7,662 nucleotides of DNA from an uncultured Bacteroidales bacterium. Lineage in GTDB: Bacteria > Bacteroidota > Bacteroidia > Bacteroidales > UBA932. Position 1 is the first letter of the stretch, and each line of letters begins with the position of its first letter. Below the pieces are notes generated by a model that saw only the letters and a list, made by a program, of their open reading frames with translations, did no database searches and was not told where the DNA came from. Location of the stretch: the NCBI GenBank assembly GCA_902488725.1, contig CABTXO010000069.1:1-7662 (forward strand). Direction: 5' to 3'. Made by a program: the position numbers and the translations under genes. Of this stretch, positions 1 through 6,398 are shown in pieces.

Positions 1-70
1 GACCCATGACAAGGAAGGCGGCATGCTGAACACGAACGCGGACACGATCGCCTCCGCCGTGGCCCGTGCG
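1..70. repeat. Inverted copy of an internal argB segment (partner 676-745) at the left end
   Basis: Bases 1-70 are the exact reverse complement of 676-745 in argB and encode THDKEGGMLNTNADTIASA in the plus direction. Beyond base 70 the two arms share six more matching bases (72-77 with 669-674) around one mismatch, and then diverge into argE. The copy replaces the rest of argE and is probably a chimeric join rather than genomic DNA. Confidence 0.9.
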
Positions 71-399
71 ATGAGTTGTGAATATGCCGCCAGCAGGGCG
101 ACCAGGCTGCCGCCGTCATCGTTGCTGCCGAGTCCGTACAGGCGGCCGTCCTCCTCGACCGGATCGAAGGGATCGCGGGTGTAGCCGGAGGCCGGTTTCA
201 CGGTGTCGATGTGGGCGTTCAGCAGAATCGTCGGCCGTCCGTCCGGAGGGGCGGATGCCGTCCAGAGATTGTTCCCGTGCCGATGCACGGGGAAGCCTTC
301 CGCCTTCATCCACCGTTCCAGGAAGTCGCAGGCCGCTTGTTCCTCCCGGCTGAAGGAAGGAATCCGGATCAGGTCTTTCAGCAGGGCAATCGTGTCCAT
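1..399 (-). CDS. argE: N-acyl-ornithine/citrulline deacylase, M20 metallopeptidase family (ArgE-like), 5' part only
   Basis: This is the N-terminal part of an M20-family zinc deacylase. The start ATG (399-397) lies 3 bp after the argB stop, with a weak GAGGA about 8 nt upstream. About 109 residues are genuine. They include the metal-binding motif NAHIDTV (His63, Asp65) and GLGSNDDGGSL (90-100), where Asp94 should be the bridging metal ligand. A full-length family member has about 350-400 residues. In Bacteroidota that carry ArgF', this enzyme removes the acyl group from N-acyl-citrulline rather than from acetylornithine, giving citrulline for ArgG; I infer that role here from the neighbours. 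From about base 77 downwards the frame stays open but enters an inverted copy of argB, so residues after about 109 (ARATAEAIVS...) are chimeric and do not belong to the enzyme. The second half of the protein, with the remaining ligands and the dimerisation domain, is missing. DapE or another M20 peptidase is possible by sequence alone, but the operon favours ArgE. Confidence 0.82.
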   Translation of the reverse strand, partial: MDTIALLKDLIRIPSFSREEQAACDFLERWMKAEGFPVHRHGNNLWTASAPPDGRPTILLNAHIDTVKPASGYTRDPFDPVEEDGRLYGLGSNDDGGSLVALLAAYSQLIARATAEAIVSAFVFSMPPSLSWV

Positions 400-402
400 G
401 GG

Positions 403-1188
403 CTAGTCCTCAGCTTCCGGATCCGCCAGAATGGTCGTGCCGCCGTCGAGCGCGGATGCGGAGGTGATGACCACCCGTTCCACGCCGGCTTGTACGGCCT
501 CGAATGCGTTCTGCAACTTCGGAAGCATGCCGCCGGACACCACCCCCTGCGAGACGAGCGGTTCGAAATCCCGCCGGGTCAGGACCGGAACGACCTGGTC
601 CGGATCCGCCGGATCCGCCAGCACGCCGGGCATCGAGGAGGCGAAGGTCAGGGTCACGTCGTAGTCGGAACTCAACGCACGGGCCACGGCGGAGGCGATC
701 GTGTCCGCGTTCGTGTTCAGCATGCCGCCTTCCTTGTCATGGGTCAGCGGGGCGAGCACGGGGACGGCACCGAAGTCCAGCAGACGGGTCAGGACCTTGA
801 CATTGACATACTTGATGTCGCCGACGAAGCCGAAGTTCACCAGTTCCATGGGGCGTTTGACGCTCATGAGGATGTTCAGGTCGGCACCCGTGAGACCGAT
901 TGCGTCGACCCCGAGGGCTTGGAGCCGGGCTACGATGTCTTTGTTGACGAGTCCGCCGTAGACCATGGTCACGACTTTGAGCATTTCGGCGCTCGTGACC
1001 CGGCGGCCGTCGATCAGGCGGGTTTCCACCCCGAGCTTTTCCGCCATCTTCGTGGCGATCTGTCCGCCACCGTGCACCAGGATTTTCAGGCTTCTCAGGC
1101 TGGCGAAGGACATCAGCAGGGCCTGCAGGGAATCTTCATTTTCCACGATGGCTCCGCCGACTTTGATGATGTTCAGTTTCTCTTTCAT
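403..1188 (-). CDS. argB: N-acetyl/N-succinyl-glutamate kinase (ArgB)
   Basis: This 261-residue amino-acid kinase phosphorylates the gamma-carboxylate of N-acylglutamate with ATP, the second step of arginine synthesis. The visible motifs run in family order: KVGG (Lys9), HGGG (39-42), GRRVT (61-65), LNTNAD (157-162) and SGGMLPKLQNA (Lys224). The length and the N-terminus, which starts directly at the first beta strand, match the short E. coli-like form. The extra N-terminal helix of arginine-inhibited NAGKs is absent, so allosteric inhibition by arginine is not expected. The start ATG overlaps the argF' stop (ATGA, 1185-1188) and is preceded by a clear GGAGG 7 nt upstream. Longer upstream readings run through argF' and are not real. 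Bases 676-745 are duplicated in inverted orientation at the left end of the window. The acyl group used (succinyl or acetyl) cannot be read from ArgB; the ArgF' sequence argues for succinyl. Confidence 0.95.
   Translation of the reverse strand: MKEKLNIIKVGGAIVENEDSLQALLMSFASLRSLKILVHGGGQIATKMAEKLGVETRLIDGRRVTSAEMLKVVTMVYGGLVNKDIVARLQALGVDAIGLTGADLNILMSVKRPMELVNFGFVGDIKYVNVKVLTRLLDFGAVPVLAPLTHDKEGGMLNTNADTIASAVARALSSDYDVTLTFASSMPGVLADPADPDQVVPVLTRRDFEPLVSQGVVSGGMLPKLQNAFEAVQAGVERVVITSASALDGGTTILADPEAED
676..745. repeat. Internal arm of the 70-bp inverted repeat, within argB
   Basis: This is the native copy. It lies in frame inside argB and encodes the conserved segment with LNTNAD. Its reverse complement occurs at 1-70. 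The argB reading frame is intact here, so this arm is the source of the duplicate. Confidence 0.9.
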
Positions 1189-2135
1189 TGCATTTCCTCC
1201 AACATTCGTTTCATGACGACCTGGGCGGAGACCACGCGGTTGGCGGCCTCGGGAATCACCAGGCTGCGGGGCGAATCGATCACCTCGTCGGTCACGATCA
1301 GGTTTCTGCGGACGGGCAGGCAGTGCATGAAACGGGCGTCGTTCGTGACGGCCATCTGCCGCCGGCCCACGGTCCATGCCGGATCCGTGCTCAGGATCTG
1401 TCCGTAGTGTGAATAGGATGACCAGTTTTTCGCGTAGACGAAATCCGCCCCTTCGAAAGCTTTCAGCTGGTCGTACTCCACGCGGGCCTTTCCGACGAAG
1501 CGGGGATCCAGTTCGTAGCCTTCGGGATGGGTGATGACGAGATCCACGTCCGCAGCATTCATCCATTCCGCAAAAGAATTCGGGACAGCCTGGGGCAGGG
1601 CGCGGGGATGGGGGGCCCAGGTCAGGACCACCTTCGGACGGGAGACCGTCTTGTGTTCTTCGATAGTGATCAGGTCGGCGAAGGCCTGGCAGGGGTGCAC
1701 GGTACCGGATTCCAGGCTGATGACGGGCTTGCCGGAATAGTCGATGAACTGTCTGAGGAGGGTTTCGCCGTAGTCGAAGTCCCGGTCCTCCAGTCCGGCG
1801 AAGGCGCGCACGCCGATGAGGTCGCAGTAGCTTCCGATCACCGGGATCGCCTCCCGCAGGTGTTCGGGCTTGTCGCCGTCCATCACCACGCCCAGCTGGG
1901 TTTCCAGTTTCCAGCTGTCTCCGCCCACGTTCAGGACAATGGGGTCCAGCCCGAGGTTCCGGGCGGCTTTCTGGCTGCTGAGGCGGGTGCGCAGGCTGCT
2001 GTTGAAGAAGATCAGGATGATGGTCTTGTTCCGGCCGAGGTGTTGCCAGGCGAAGGGGGTGGCCTTCACCTGCCGGGCTTCGTCCAGGGCGTGGCGCAGG
2101 TCGCCGATGTCGTGGACGTGCAAAAAACTTTTCAT
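1185..2135 (-). CDS. argF': N-succinyl-L-ornithine carbamoyltransferase (ArgF', Bacteroides type)
   Basis: This 316-residue transcarbamylase transfers the carbamoyl group from carbamoyl phosphate to an N-acylated ornithine, giving N-acyl-citrulline. The carbamoyl-phosphate loop FFNSSLRTR (43-51) has SLRTR where ordinary OTCases have STRTR. Other landmarks are DGDKPEHLREAIP (86-98), TWAPHPRALPQAVPNSFAEW and FMHCLPVRRN. As far as I can recall the Bacteroides fragilis enzyme, the resemblance is very close throughout. Pro90 is the known specificity residue: proline in B. fragilis SOTCase, and glutamate (Glu92) in Xanthomonas AOTCase. A succinyl substrate is therefore predicted here. The ATG at 2135 overlaps the argD stop (ATGA, 2132-2135), and the first residues MKSFLHVHDIGDL fit the family start; a much longer upstream reading lies inside argD and was rejected. 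Ordinary ArgF acting on free ornithine is unlikely. Confidence 0.95.
   Translation of the reverse strand: MKSFLHVHDIGDLRHALDEARQVKATPFAWQHLGRNKTIILIFFNSSLRTRLSSQKAARNLGLDPIVLNVGGDSWKLETQLGVVMDGDKPEHLREAIPVIGSYCDLIGVRAFAGLEDRDFDYGETLLRQFIDYSGKPVISLESGTVHPCQAFADLITIEEHKTVSRPKVVLTWAPHPRALPQAVPNSFAEWMNAADVDLVITHPEGYELDPRFVGKARVEYDQLKAFEGADFVYAKNWSSYSHYGQILSTDPAWTVGRRQMAVTNDARFMHCLPVRRNLIVTDEVIDSPRSLVIPEAANRVVSAQVVMKRMLEEMQ
1196..1200 (-). promoter_or_regulatory. Shine-Dalgarno sequence of argB
   Basis: The minus strand reads GGAGG with 7 nt to the argB ATG at 1188, inside the last codons of argF'. It is notable because most starts in this window (argR, argG, argD, argF', guaA) show no such motif, which is usual for Bacteroidota. 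Together with the 4-bp overlap it fixes the argB start. Confidence 0.7.
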
Positions 2136-3274
2136 AATGCAGGAATATTGGGTTGCAGGACGATTTCGAGGGCAGATGCGAAGGTGTCGATGTCGGTGCG
2201 GGTGGTGACGAGGGGGGGCAGCAGCCGGAGGGTGGAGGGACCGGAGAATCCCGTGAAGACGTGCTGACCGTACAGCAGCCTGTCCCGGATTTCTGCGGCT
2301 GGTTCCCGGAATTCCACGCCGATCATCAGTCCCCTGCCGCGGACTTCCTTGATGCTCGGGGAGGCGGGGATCCGGGCGCGGAGGTAGTCTCCCATTTCGC
2401 GGGCATGGTCGAGGAGGTGTTCTTCCCGGATGATGTCCGCGACGGCGATGGCGGCGGCCATGGCAAGATAGTTTCCGCCGAAGGTGGAACCGACGCTTCC
2501 TTTCACGGGTTTGAACATCGGGGAGATCAGGACGCCGCCGACGGGGAAGCCGTTGGCGATGCCTTTTGCGACGGTGACGAGGTCCGGTTCGATGCCCGAC
2601 CACTGGTGGGCGAAGTATTTGCCGGTCCGGCCGCAGCCGCTCTGGACTTCGTCCAGGATGAGGACGGCGCCATATTTCCGGGTGAGGCGGCGCAGGTCGC
2701 GTAGGAAGCCGTCTTCGGGGACTTGGATGCCGCCGACGCCCTGGATGCCTTCGATGATGACACCGGCGATGTCGCCTTTGGCGAGTTCGGCTTGCACGGA
2801 GTCGGTGTCGTTCAGGTCGACGAAGGTGACTTTCTGGTTGGCGTTGAAGGGGGCGACGATCTTGGGGTTGTCGGTGACGGCGACGGCGGCGGAGGTGCGG
2901 CCGTGAAAGCTGTGGCGGAACGCCAGCATGCGGTCCTTCCGGGTGTGGAAGGACGCAAGCTTGATGGCGTTTTCGTTGGCTTCGGCTCCGGAGTTGACGA
3001 GAAACAGGGAATAGTCCGTGAGGCCGGAGAGTTCTCCGAGCTTGCGGGCGAGTTCTGCCTGCATGGGGTTTTTCACGCTGTTGGAGTAGAAGCCGATTTT
3101 GTCAAGTTGTTCTGTGAGGGCGGCTACGTATTTGGGGTGGGAGTGGCCGACCGAGATGACGGCGTGTCCGCCGTAGAAGTCCAGGTATTCCCGGCCTTCC
3201 GTGTCCCACAGGCGCGTGCCTTTGGCGCGCACCGGGGTCACATCGAAGAGTGAATATACATCAAAAACGTTCAT
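2132..3274 (-). CDS. argD: Acetylornithine/succinylornithine aminotransferase (ArgD)
   Basis: This 380-residue class III PLP aminotransferase converts N-acyl-glutamate semialdehyde to N-acyl-ornithine using glutamate. Landmarks are YGGHAVISVGHSHP (34-47), NSGAEANENAIKLA (94-107), FHGRTSAAVAVT near 123-134, the PLP-ring aspartate in LDEVQSGCGRTG (Asp208), the Schiff-base lysine in TVAKGIANG (Lys237), FGGNYLAMAAA (265-275) and VRGRGLMIG (311-319). The length is close to the family norm (about 380-405). I chose the ATG at 3274 (MNVFDVYSLFDV) over the TTG two codons upstream, because Bacteroidota ArgD proteins begin with this kind of short leader. The gene ends in a 4-bp overlap with argF'. Unlike the other operon members it is separated from the gene before it (argC) by about 290 bp holding a repeat array and a short AT-rich leader, so it may be controlled separately. 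Dual use in lysine synthesis (DapC activity) cannot be excluded. Confidence 0.95.
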   Translation of the reverse strand: MNVFDVYSLFDVTPVRAKGTRLWDTEGREYLDFYGGHAVISVGHSHPKYVAALTEQLDKIGFYSNSVKNPMQAELARKLGELSGLTDYSLFLVNSGAEANENAIKLASFHTRKDRMLAFRHSFHGRTSAAVAVTDNPKIVAPFNANQKVTFVDLNDTDSVQAELAKGDIAGVIIEGIQGVGGIQVPEDGFLRDLRRLTRKYGAVLILDEVQSGCGRTGKYFAHQWSGIEPDLVTVAKGIANGFPVGGVLISPMFKPVKGSVGSTFGGNYLAMAAAIAVADIIREEHLLDHAREMGDYLRARIPASPSIKEVRGRGLMIGVEFREPAAEIRDRLLYGQHVFTGFSGPSTLRLLPPLVTTRTDIDTFASALEIVLQPNIPAL

Positions 3275-3292
3275 GTTCAATTAATTTTCAAC
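3275..3292. promoter_or_regulatory. Candidate ARG box (ArgR operator) in the argD leader
   Basis: Read on the minus strand, 3290-3277 is TGAAAATTAATTGA. Compared with the E. coli ARG-box core TnAATwwwwATTnA, only the fifth base differs (A for T). It lies in a short AT-rich island (about 3275-3305) inside otherwise GC-rich DNA, two bases upstream of the argD ATG. It could be an operator for an internal promoter driving argD-argF'-argB-argE. No convincing -7 element was seen upstream of it, so the claim rests on the motif and its position alone. Confidence 0.4.
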
Positions 3293-3305
3293 TTCATCTT
3301 TTGTT

Positions 3306-3560
3306 TCGGAAGGTATGGTTCTGCGGACCAGGTCCCTCCCACGCTGCGCGTGGGCCCCTCCCGTTCATGGAGCCACGGGCGGCTACAGTCCGCAGGACCA
3401 TACCCTCCGGAACTCGCCCGATCCATGCACCTCTCCCGTTCATGGAGCCACGGGCGGCTACAGTCCGCAGGACCACACCCTCCGGAACTCGCCCGATCCA
3501 TGCACCTCTCCCGTTCATCGAGCCACGGGCGGCTACAGTCCGCAGGACCACACCTTCCGG
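3306..3560. repeat. Intercistronic element: three 75-bp tandem repeats bounded by imperfect 23-bp inverted repeats
   Basis: The element fills most of the argC-argD gap. Copy 1 (3361-3435) and copy 2 (3436-3510) differ at one base. Copy 3 (3511-3560) is a partial copy with two differences, and it stops 5 bp before the argC stop codon. The outer edges are inverted repeats: 3306-3328 pairs with 3538-3560, 20 of 23 positions, and all three mismatches are transitions. The left arm also pairs with the same segment of copy 1 (3388-3410). Other dyads are CCCACGC-TGC-GCGTGGG (3338-3354), GGACC-A-GGTCC (3325-3335) and TCCATG/CATGGA across the copy 1-copy 2 border (3422-3427/3441-3446). The period is divisible by three, so several frames stay open across the array, but none resembles a gene. 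It resembles a BIME- or MITE-like non-coding element; no transposase, and no obvious target duplication, was seen. Confidence 0.85.
3338..3354. repeat. Perfect 7-bp GC-rich hairpin next to the tandem array
   Basis: CCCACGC and GCGTGGG are separated by the 3-nt loop TGC. The hairpin lies between the left inverted arm and copy 1. In the operon transcript it would form a stable stem, but no U-run follows it in either direction, so it is not an intrinsic terminator. It may cause pausing or protect an RNA 3' end. Confidence 0.6.
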
Positions 3561-3565
3561 AGCCA

Positions 3566-4555
3566 TCAGAAGCGGGTGCCTTTGAGGTGGAGGGCGGTGT
3601 CTTCGGGGAGGTCGAAGGCGAGGTTCAGGTTCTGGACGGCTTGGCCGGAGGCGCCTTTCACCAGGTTGTCGATCACGCTGATGACGTGCAGTTTGTCGCG
3701 GTGCTTCCGGACCTGCAGCACGCACTTGTTGGTGTTGACCACCATCTTCATGTCGGGATTCGCCTCGATCACATGCACGAAAGGTTCGGCGGCATAGCGG
3801 TCCCTGTACAGGGCGACGGCGGCATCTTCGGAGAGGTCGCAGTCGAAGTAGACCGAGGCGAGGATGCCGCGGGCGAAGTCGCCGCGAACGGGGACGAAGT
3901 TTATCTTCCCATGCCAGGAGGGGGCCAGGTGGTGCAGCGTCTCTCCGATCTCTGCGAGATGCTGGTGAGTGAAGGCTTTGTAGACGGACAGGTTGTCGGT
4001 CCGCCAGCTGAAGTGGGTCGTCTCGGTCGGAGCCTGCCCGGCGCCAGTGGAGCCGGTGATGCCGGTCACATGGATTTCAGGCAGCCGGTCCGCGGCAGCC
4101 ATCGGCAGGAGCGCCAGCTGGATGCAGGTGGCGAAGCAGCCGGGATTGGCGATTCGCTTCGCACCCCGGATGCGGTCCCGGAAGGCTTCCGGAAGCCCGT
4201 AGACGAAGCCTTCCGCATCGGCCTTCAGCCGGAAGTCGTTGCTCAGGTCGATGACGGTGCCTTCATACTCCGGCGGCAGCGCATGGACCTGCTCCTTGGA
4301 CTTGCCGTGGCCGGAGCAGAGGAAGAGCACGTCGACGGGTTCACCGCCGGGGGCGGCGTCGGGATCGGAGAAGCAGAGCTCGGTTTCTCCGAGCAGATCC
4401 GGATGCACCGACCATACTGGCTCCCCTGCGTGGGAAGCGCTCCTGGCGAAGACAATCCGGACGGAGGGATGCCGCACGAGGATGCGGAGCAGTTCCCCGG
4501 CCGTGTAGCCGGCCGCCCCGACGATCCCGGCCCGTATGAGATTCCGATCCGCCAT
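3566..4555 (-). CDS. argC: N-acetyl/N-succinyl-gamma-glutamyl-phosphate reductase (ArgC)
   Basis: This 329-residue NADPH-dependent reductase converts N-acyl-glutamyl phosphate to the semialdehyde. The N-terminal Rossmann motif is GIVGAAGYTAGELLRIL (10-26). The catalytic cysteine is Cys140 in NPGCFAT. The conserved His-x-His segment THQHLAEI holds His197 and His199, and the C-terminal KGASGQAVQN (300-309) is the family signature. The length matches the short ArgC type (about 320-345). The ATG directly follows the argG TAG stop with no spacer (argG stop 4556-4558, argC start 4555), which suggests translational coupling. The stop TGA (3566-3568) lies 5 bp from the edge of the repeat array, so the array was placed or kept without touching the coding end. 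Confidence 0.95.
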   Translation of the reverse strand: MADRNLIRAGIVGAAGYTAGELLRILVRHPSVRIVFARSASHAGEPVWSVHPDLLGETELCFSDPDAAPGGEPVDVLFLCSGHGKSKEQVHALPPEYEGTVIDLSNDFRLKADAEGFVYGLPEAFRDRIRGAKRIANPGCFATCIQLALLPMAAADRLPEIHVTGITGSTGAGQAPTETTHFSWRTDNLSVYKAFTHQHLAEIGETLHHLAPSWHGKINFVPVRGDFARGILASVYFDCDLSEDAAVALYRDRYAAEPFVHVIEANPDMKMVVNTNKCVLQVRKHRDKLHVISVIDNLVKGASGQAVQNLNLAFDLPEDTALHLKGTRF

Positions 4556-5788
4556 CTACAGTTCCTTTTCCAGTTGATCCCTTTCTTCCGGATGCGCCAG
4601 GTAGTAGACCTTCAGGGGCGTGGAGAGCACCTTGATGAAGCCCTTCGCATCCTCGGAAGTCCATCCCTTCTGCATCTCCCCATATTCCCCGAGTTTCGTC
4701 TTCACCAGATCGGCCGGCGAATCCACCCCGACCGCGGAGAAGGAATACGGCCGCAGTTCCATCGTCACGGTGCCGGTCACGTTGCGCTGGCTGCTGTCCA
4801 GCAGGGCCTCGATGTCCCGCATGACCGGCTCCAGGTACTCGCTCTCGTGGAGGAACATCCCGTACCAGTTCGCGACCTGGTCCTTCCAGTACTGCTGCCA
4901 CTTGCTGAGGGTGAACTTCTCCAGGAACTTGTGGGCGGCGATGATCAGCATCGGAGCCGCCGCCTCGAAGCCGACCCGCCCCTTGATCCCGATGATGGTG
5001 TCCCCCACATGCATGTCCCGGCCGACTCCGTAGGGTGCGGCGAGGGCTTCGACCGCCTGGATGGCCCGCACCCGGTCGGAGAAGCGTTCATCGTTGACAC
5101 CGACCAGTTCTCCCCGCTCGAAGACGAGGTGGATCTGCTCCGATCCGGTCTTGGTCACCTGCTTCAGATAGGCGTCCTCGGGGAGCCCCTGCTTCGAATC
5201 GAGGATCTCGCCTCCGCAGATGGACGTGCCCCAGAGCCCCACGTTGTAGGAATATTTCAACTTGGCAAAATCGGCCTTGTAGCCGTTCCGGTTCAGGTAG
5301 TCCACCTCGAACTGCCGCGTCAGGGCCATGTCCCGGGTCAGGGTGATGATCTCCATCTCGGGAGCCATCACCTGGAAGGTCATGTCGAAGCGGACCTGGT
5401 CGTTGCCCGCCCCCGTCGAGCCGTGGGCGATCGCGTCCGCCCCGATCTGCTTGGCGTAGCGGGCGATGGCGATCGCCTGGAAGATCCGTTCGGAGGAGAC
5501 CGAGACCGGATACGTCCCGTTCCGGAGCACGTTGCCGAAAATCATGTAGCGGAGGCTCCTTTCATAATATTCCTTCGTCACGTCGAGGGTGACATATTCC
5601 TTGGCGCCCAGCGCATACGCCCGGGCTTCGTTTTCCTTGAGCTGTGCGGGCGTGAATCCGCCGGTGTCGGCACAGGCGGCATAGACCTCGCAGCCCTTTT
5701 CCCGGGTGAGGTACATCACGGTAAACGAGGTGTCCAGGCCGCCGCTGTAGGCGACCACTACTTTTTTCTTTGTCTTTTCTTGTTTCAT
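4556..5788 (-). CDS. argG: Argininosuccinate synthase (ArgG)
   Basis: This 410-residue enzyme condenses citrulline and aspartate with ATP to form argininosuccinate. The N-terminal PP-loop is AYSGGLDTS (13-21), and the aspartate/citrulline-binding segment AHGSTGAGNDQVRFD lies at 121-135. YSYNVGLWGTSICGGEI (179-195) and GRVGFEAAAPMLIIAAH (270-286) are also conserved regions of the family. The length is typical (about 395-450). The ATG follows the GNAT stop after 6 bp, and no Shine-Dalgarno sequence is visible. The first residues MKQEKTKKK form a lysine-rich lead-in written with A-rich codons, which may keep the start region unstructured. Placing argG early in the operon, although it acts late in the pathway, fits the Bacteroidota argR-GNAT-argG-argC-argD arrangement. 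Confidence 0.97.
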   Translation of the reverse strand: MKQEKTKKKVVVAYSGGLDTSFTVMYLTREKGCEVYAACADTGGFTPAQLKENEARAYALGAKEYVTLDVTKEYYERSLRYMIFGNVLRNGTYPVSVSSERIFQAIAIARYAKQIGADAIAHGSTGAGNDQVRFDMTFQVMAPEMEIITLTRDMALTRQFEVDYLNRNGYKADFAKLKYSYNVGLWGTSICGGEILDSKQGLPEDAYLKQVTKTGSEQIHLVFERGELVGVNDERFSDRVRAIQAVEALAAPYGVGRDMHVGDTIIGIKGRVGFEAAAPMLIIAAHKFLEKFTLSKWQQYWKDQVANWYGMFLHESEYLEPVMRDIEALLDSSQRNVTGTVTMELRPYSFSAVGVDSPADLVKTKLGEYGEMQKGWTSEDAKGFIKVLSTPLKVYYLAHPEERDQLEKEL

Positions 5789-5794
5789 GGTGTT

Positions 5795-6397
5795 TCAAAT
5801 TCTGGCATCAATTTCTCTGATCCGGGCCAGCACCTCGTCCGGAATCTTCGCAGGCAGATGCTCCGTCGGATCGAACAGCATGGCGGTGCAGATGCAGTAC
5901 TTCCGGCCGGTGCGCTGCAGCACGTCGAGGTTGACACAGCCTTCGCAGCCCCGCCAGAAGGCGTCATCCCCGGTCAGTTCGGCGAAGGTCACCGGCTTGT
6001 AGCCCAGCTGGGTGTTCATCAGCATCACCGCAGCGCCACTCGTGAGGCTGAAGATCTTGGCGCGGGGCCAGCGGGTGCGCGCCAGCGAGAAAGTCAGTTC
6101 CTTGATCCGCTTGGCCAGGCCGAATCCCCGGAAGTCCGGATGGACAATCAGTCCGGAGGTCGTCACGTAATGCTTGTTTTCCCAAGTCTCGATGTAACTG
6201 AATCCGGCGAATCTTTCTCCCTTCAAGGCAATCACGGCCTTGGCTTCCAGGATCTTCTGCGCAAGATAGCCGGCCCTGCGCTTTGCAATGCCGGTCCCGC
6301 GCACGCTGGCGGCCGCCGCGATCGTGCCTTCTATCTCCTCCAGATACCGCAGGTGCTCTTCCGAGGCCACCTCCACAATGAAATCATTCGGGCTCAT
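5795..6397 (-). CDS. GNAT-family N-acyltransferase, candidate glutamate N-acetyl/N-succinyltransferase (ArgA analogue)
   Basis: This 200-residue protein has a GNAT fold. The acyl-CoA pyrophosphate loop is visible in HPDFRGFGLAKRIKE (86-100), preceded by the beta-strand segment VTTSGLIV and followed by a helix and LTSGAAVMLMNTQLGYKPV (118-136). It sits between argR and argG, 1 bp and 6 bp away, and no other enzyme in the window can make N-acylglutamate, so it is the likely first enzyme of the pathway. It is not like E. coli ArgA, which has an amino-acid-kinase domain, and there is no ArgJ here. The C-terminal part carries four cysteines, C151-x2-C154 and C168-x-C170, a pattern that could bind a metal or be redox active. 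The exact substrate (glutamate) and donor (succinyl-CoA or acetyl-CoA) are inferred from context. The ATG at 6397 is the only start that keeps the spacing to argR. Confidence 0.8.
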   Translation of the reverse strand: MSPNDFIVEVASEEHLRYLEEIEGTIAAAASVRGTGIAKRRAGYLAQKILEAKAVIALKGERFAGFSYIETWENKHYVTTSGLIVHPDFRGFGLAKRIKELTFSLARTRWPRAKIFSLTSGAAVMLMNTQLGYKPVTFAELTGDDAFWRGCEGCVNLDVLQRTGRKYCICTAMLFDPTEHLPAKIPDEVLARIREIDARI

Positions 6398-6398
6398 C

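Noticed and set aside
211..1407. A 398-codon plus-strand frame across argE, argB and argF'
   Set aside because: The minus strand carries clear family motifs throughout; this frame shows none and is a GC-rich antisense shadow.
3338..3354. Intrinsic terminator between argC and argD
   Set aside because: The stem is good, but neither side is followed by a U-run in the transcript, and the genes on both sides belong to one pathway.
3306..3560. CRISPR array
   Set aside because: The units are head-to-tail 75-bp repeats without unique spacers, and no cas genes are present.
3306..3560. Insertion sequence remnant or autonomous mobile element
   Set aside because: There is no transposase coding sequence, and no direct target duplication could be made out next to the inverted edges. 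A non-autonomous element remains possible and is reported as a finding instead.
3350..3585. Repeat-containing small proteins with a 25-residue period in the argC-argD gap, on both strands
   Set aside because: Several frames are open at once only because the repeat period is 75 bp. There is no start context, no recognised motif, and the DNA structure (inverted edges, hairpins) explains the region better.
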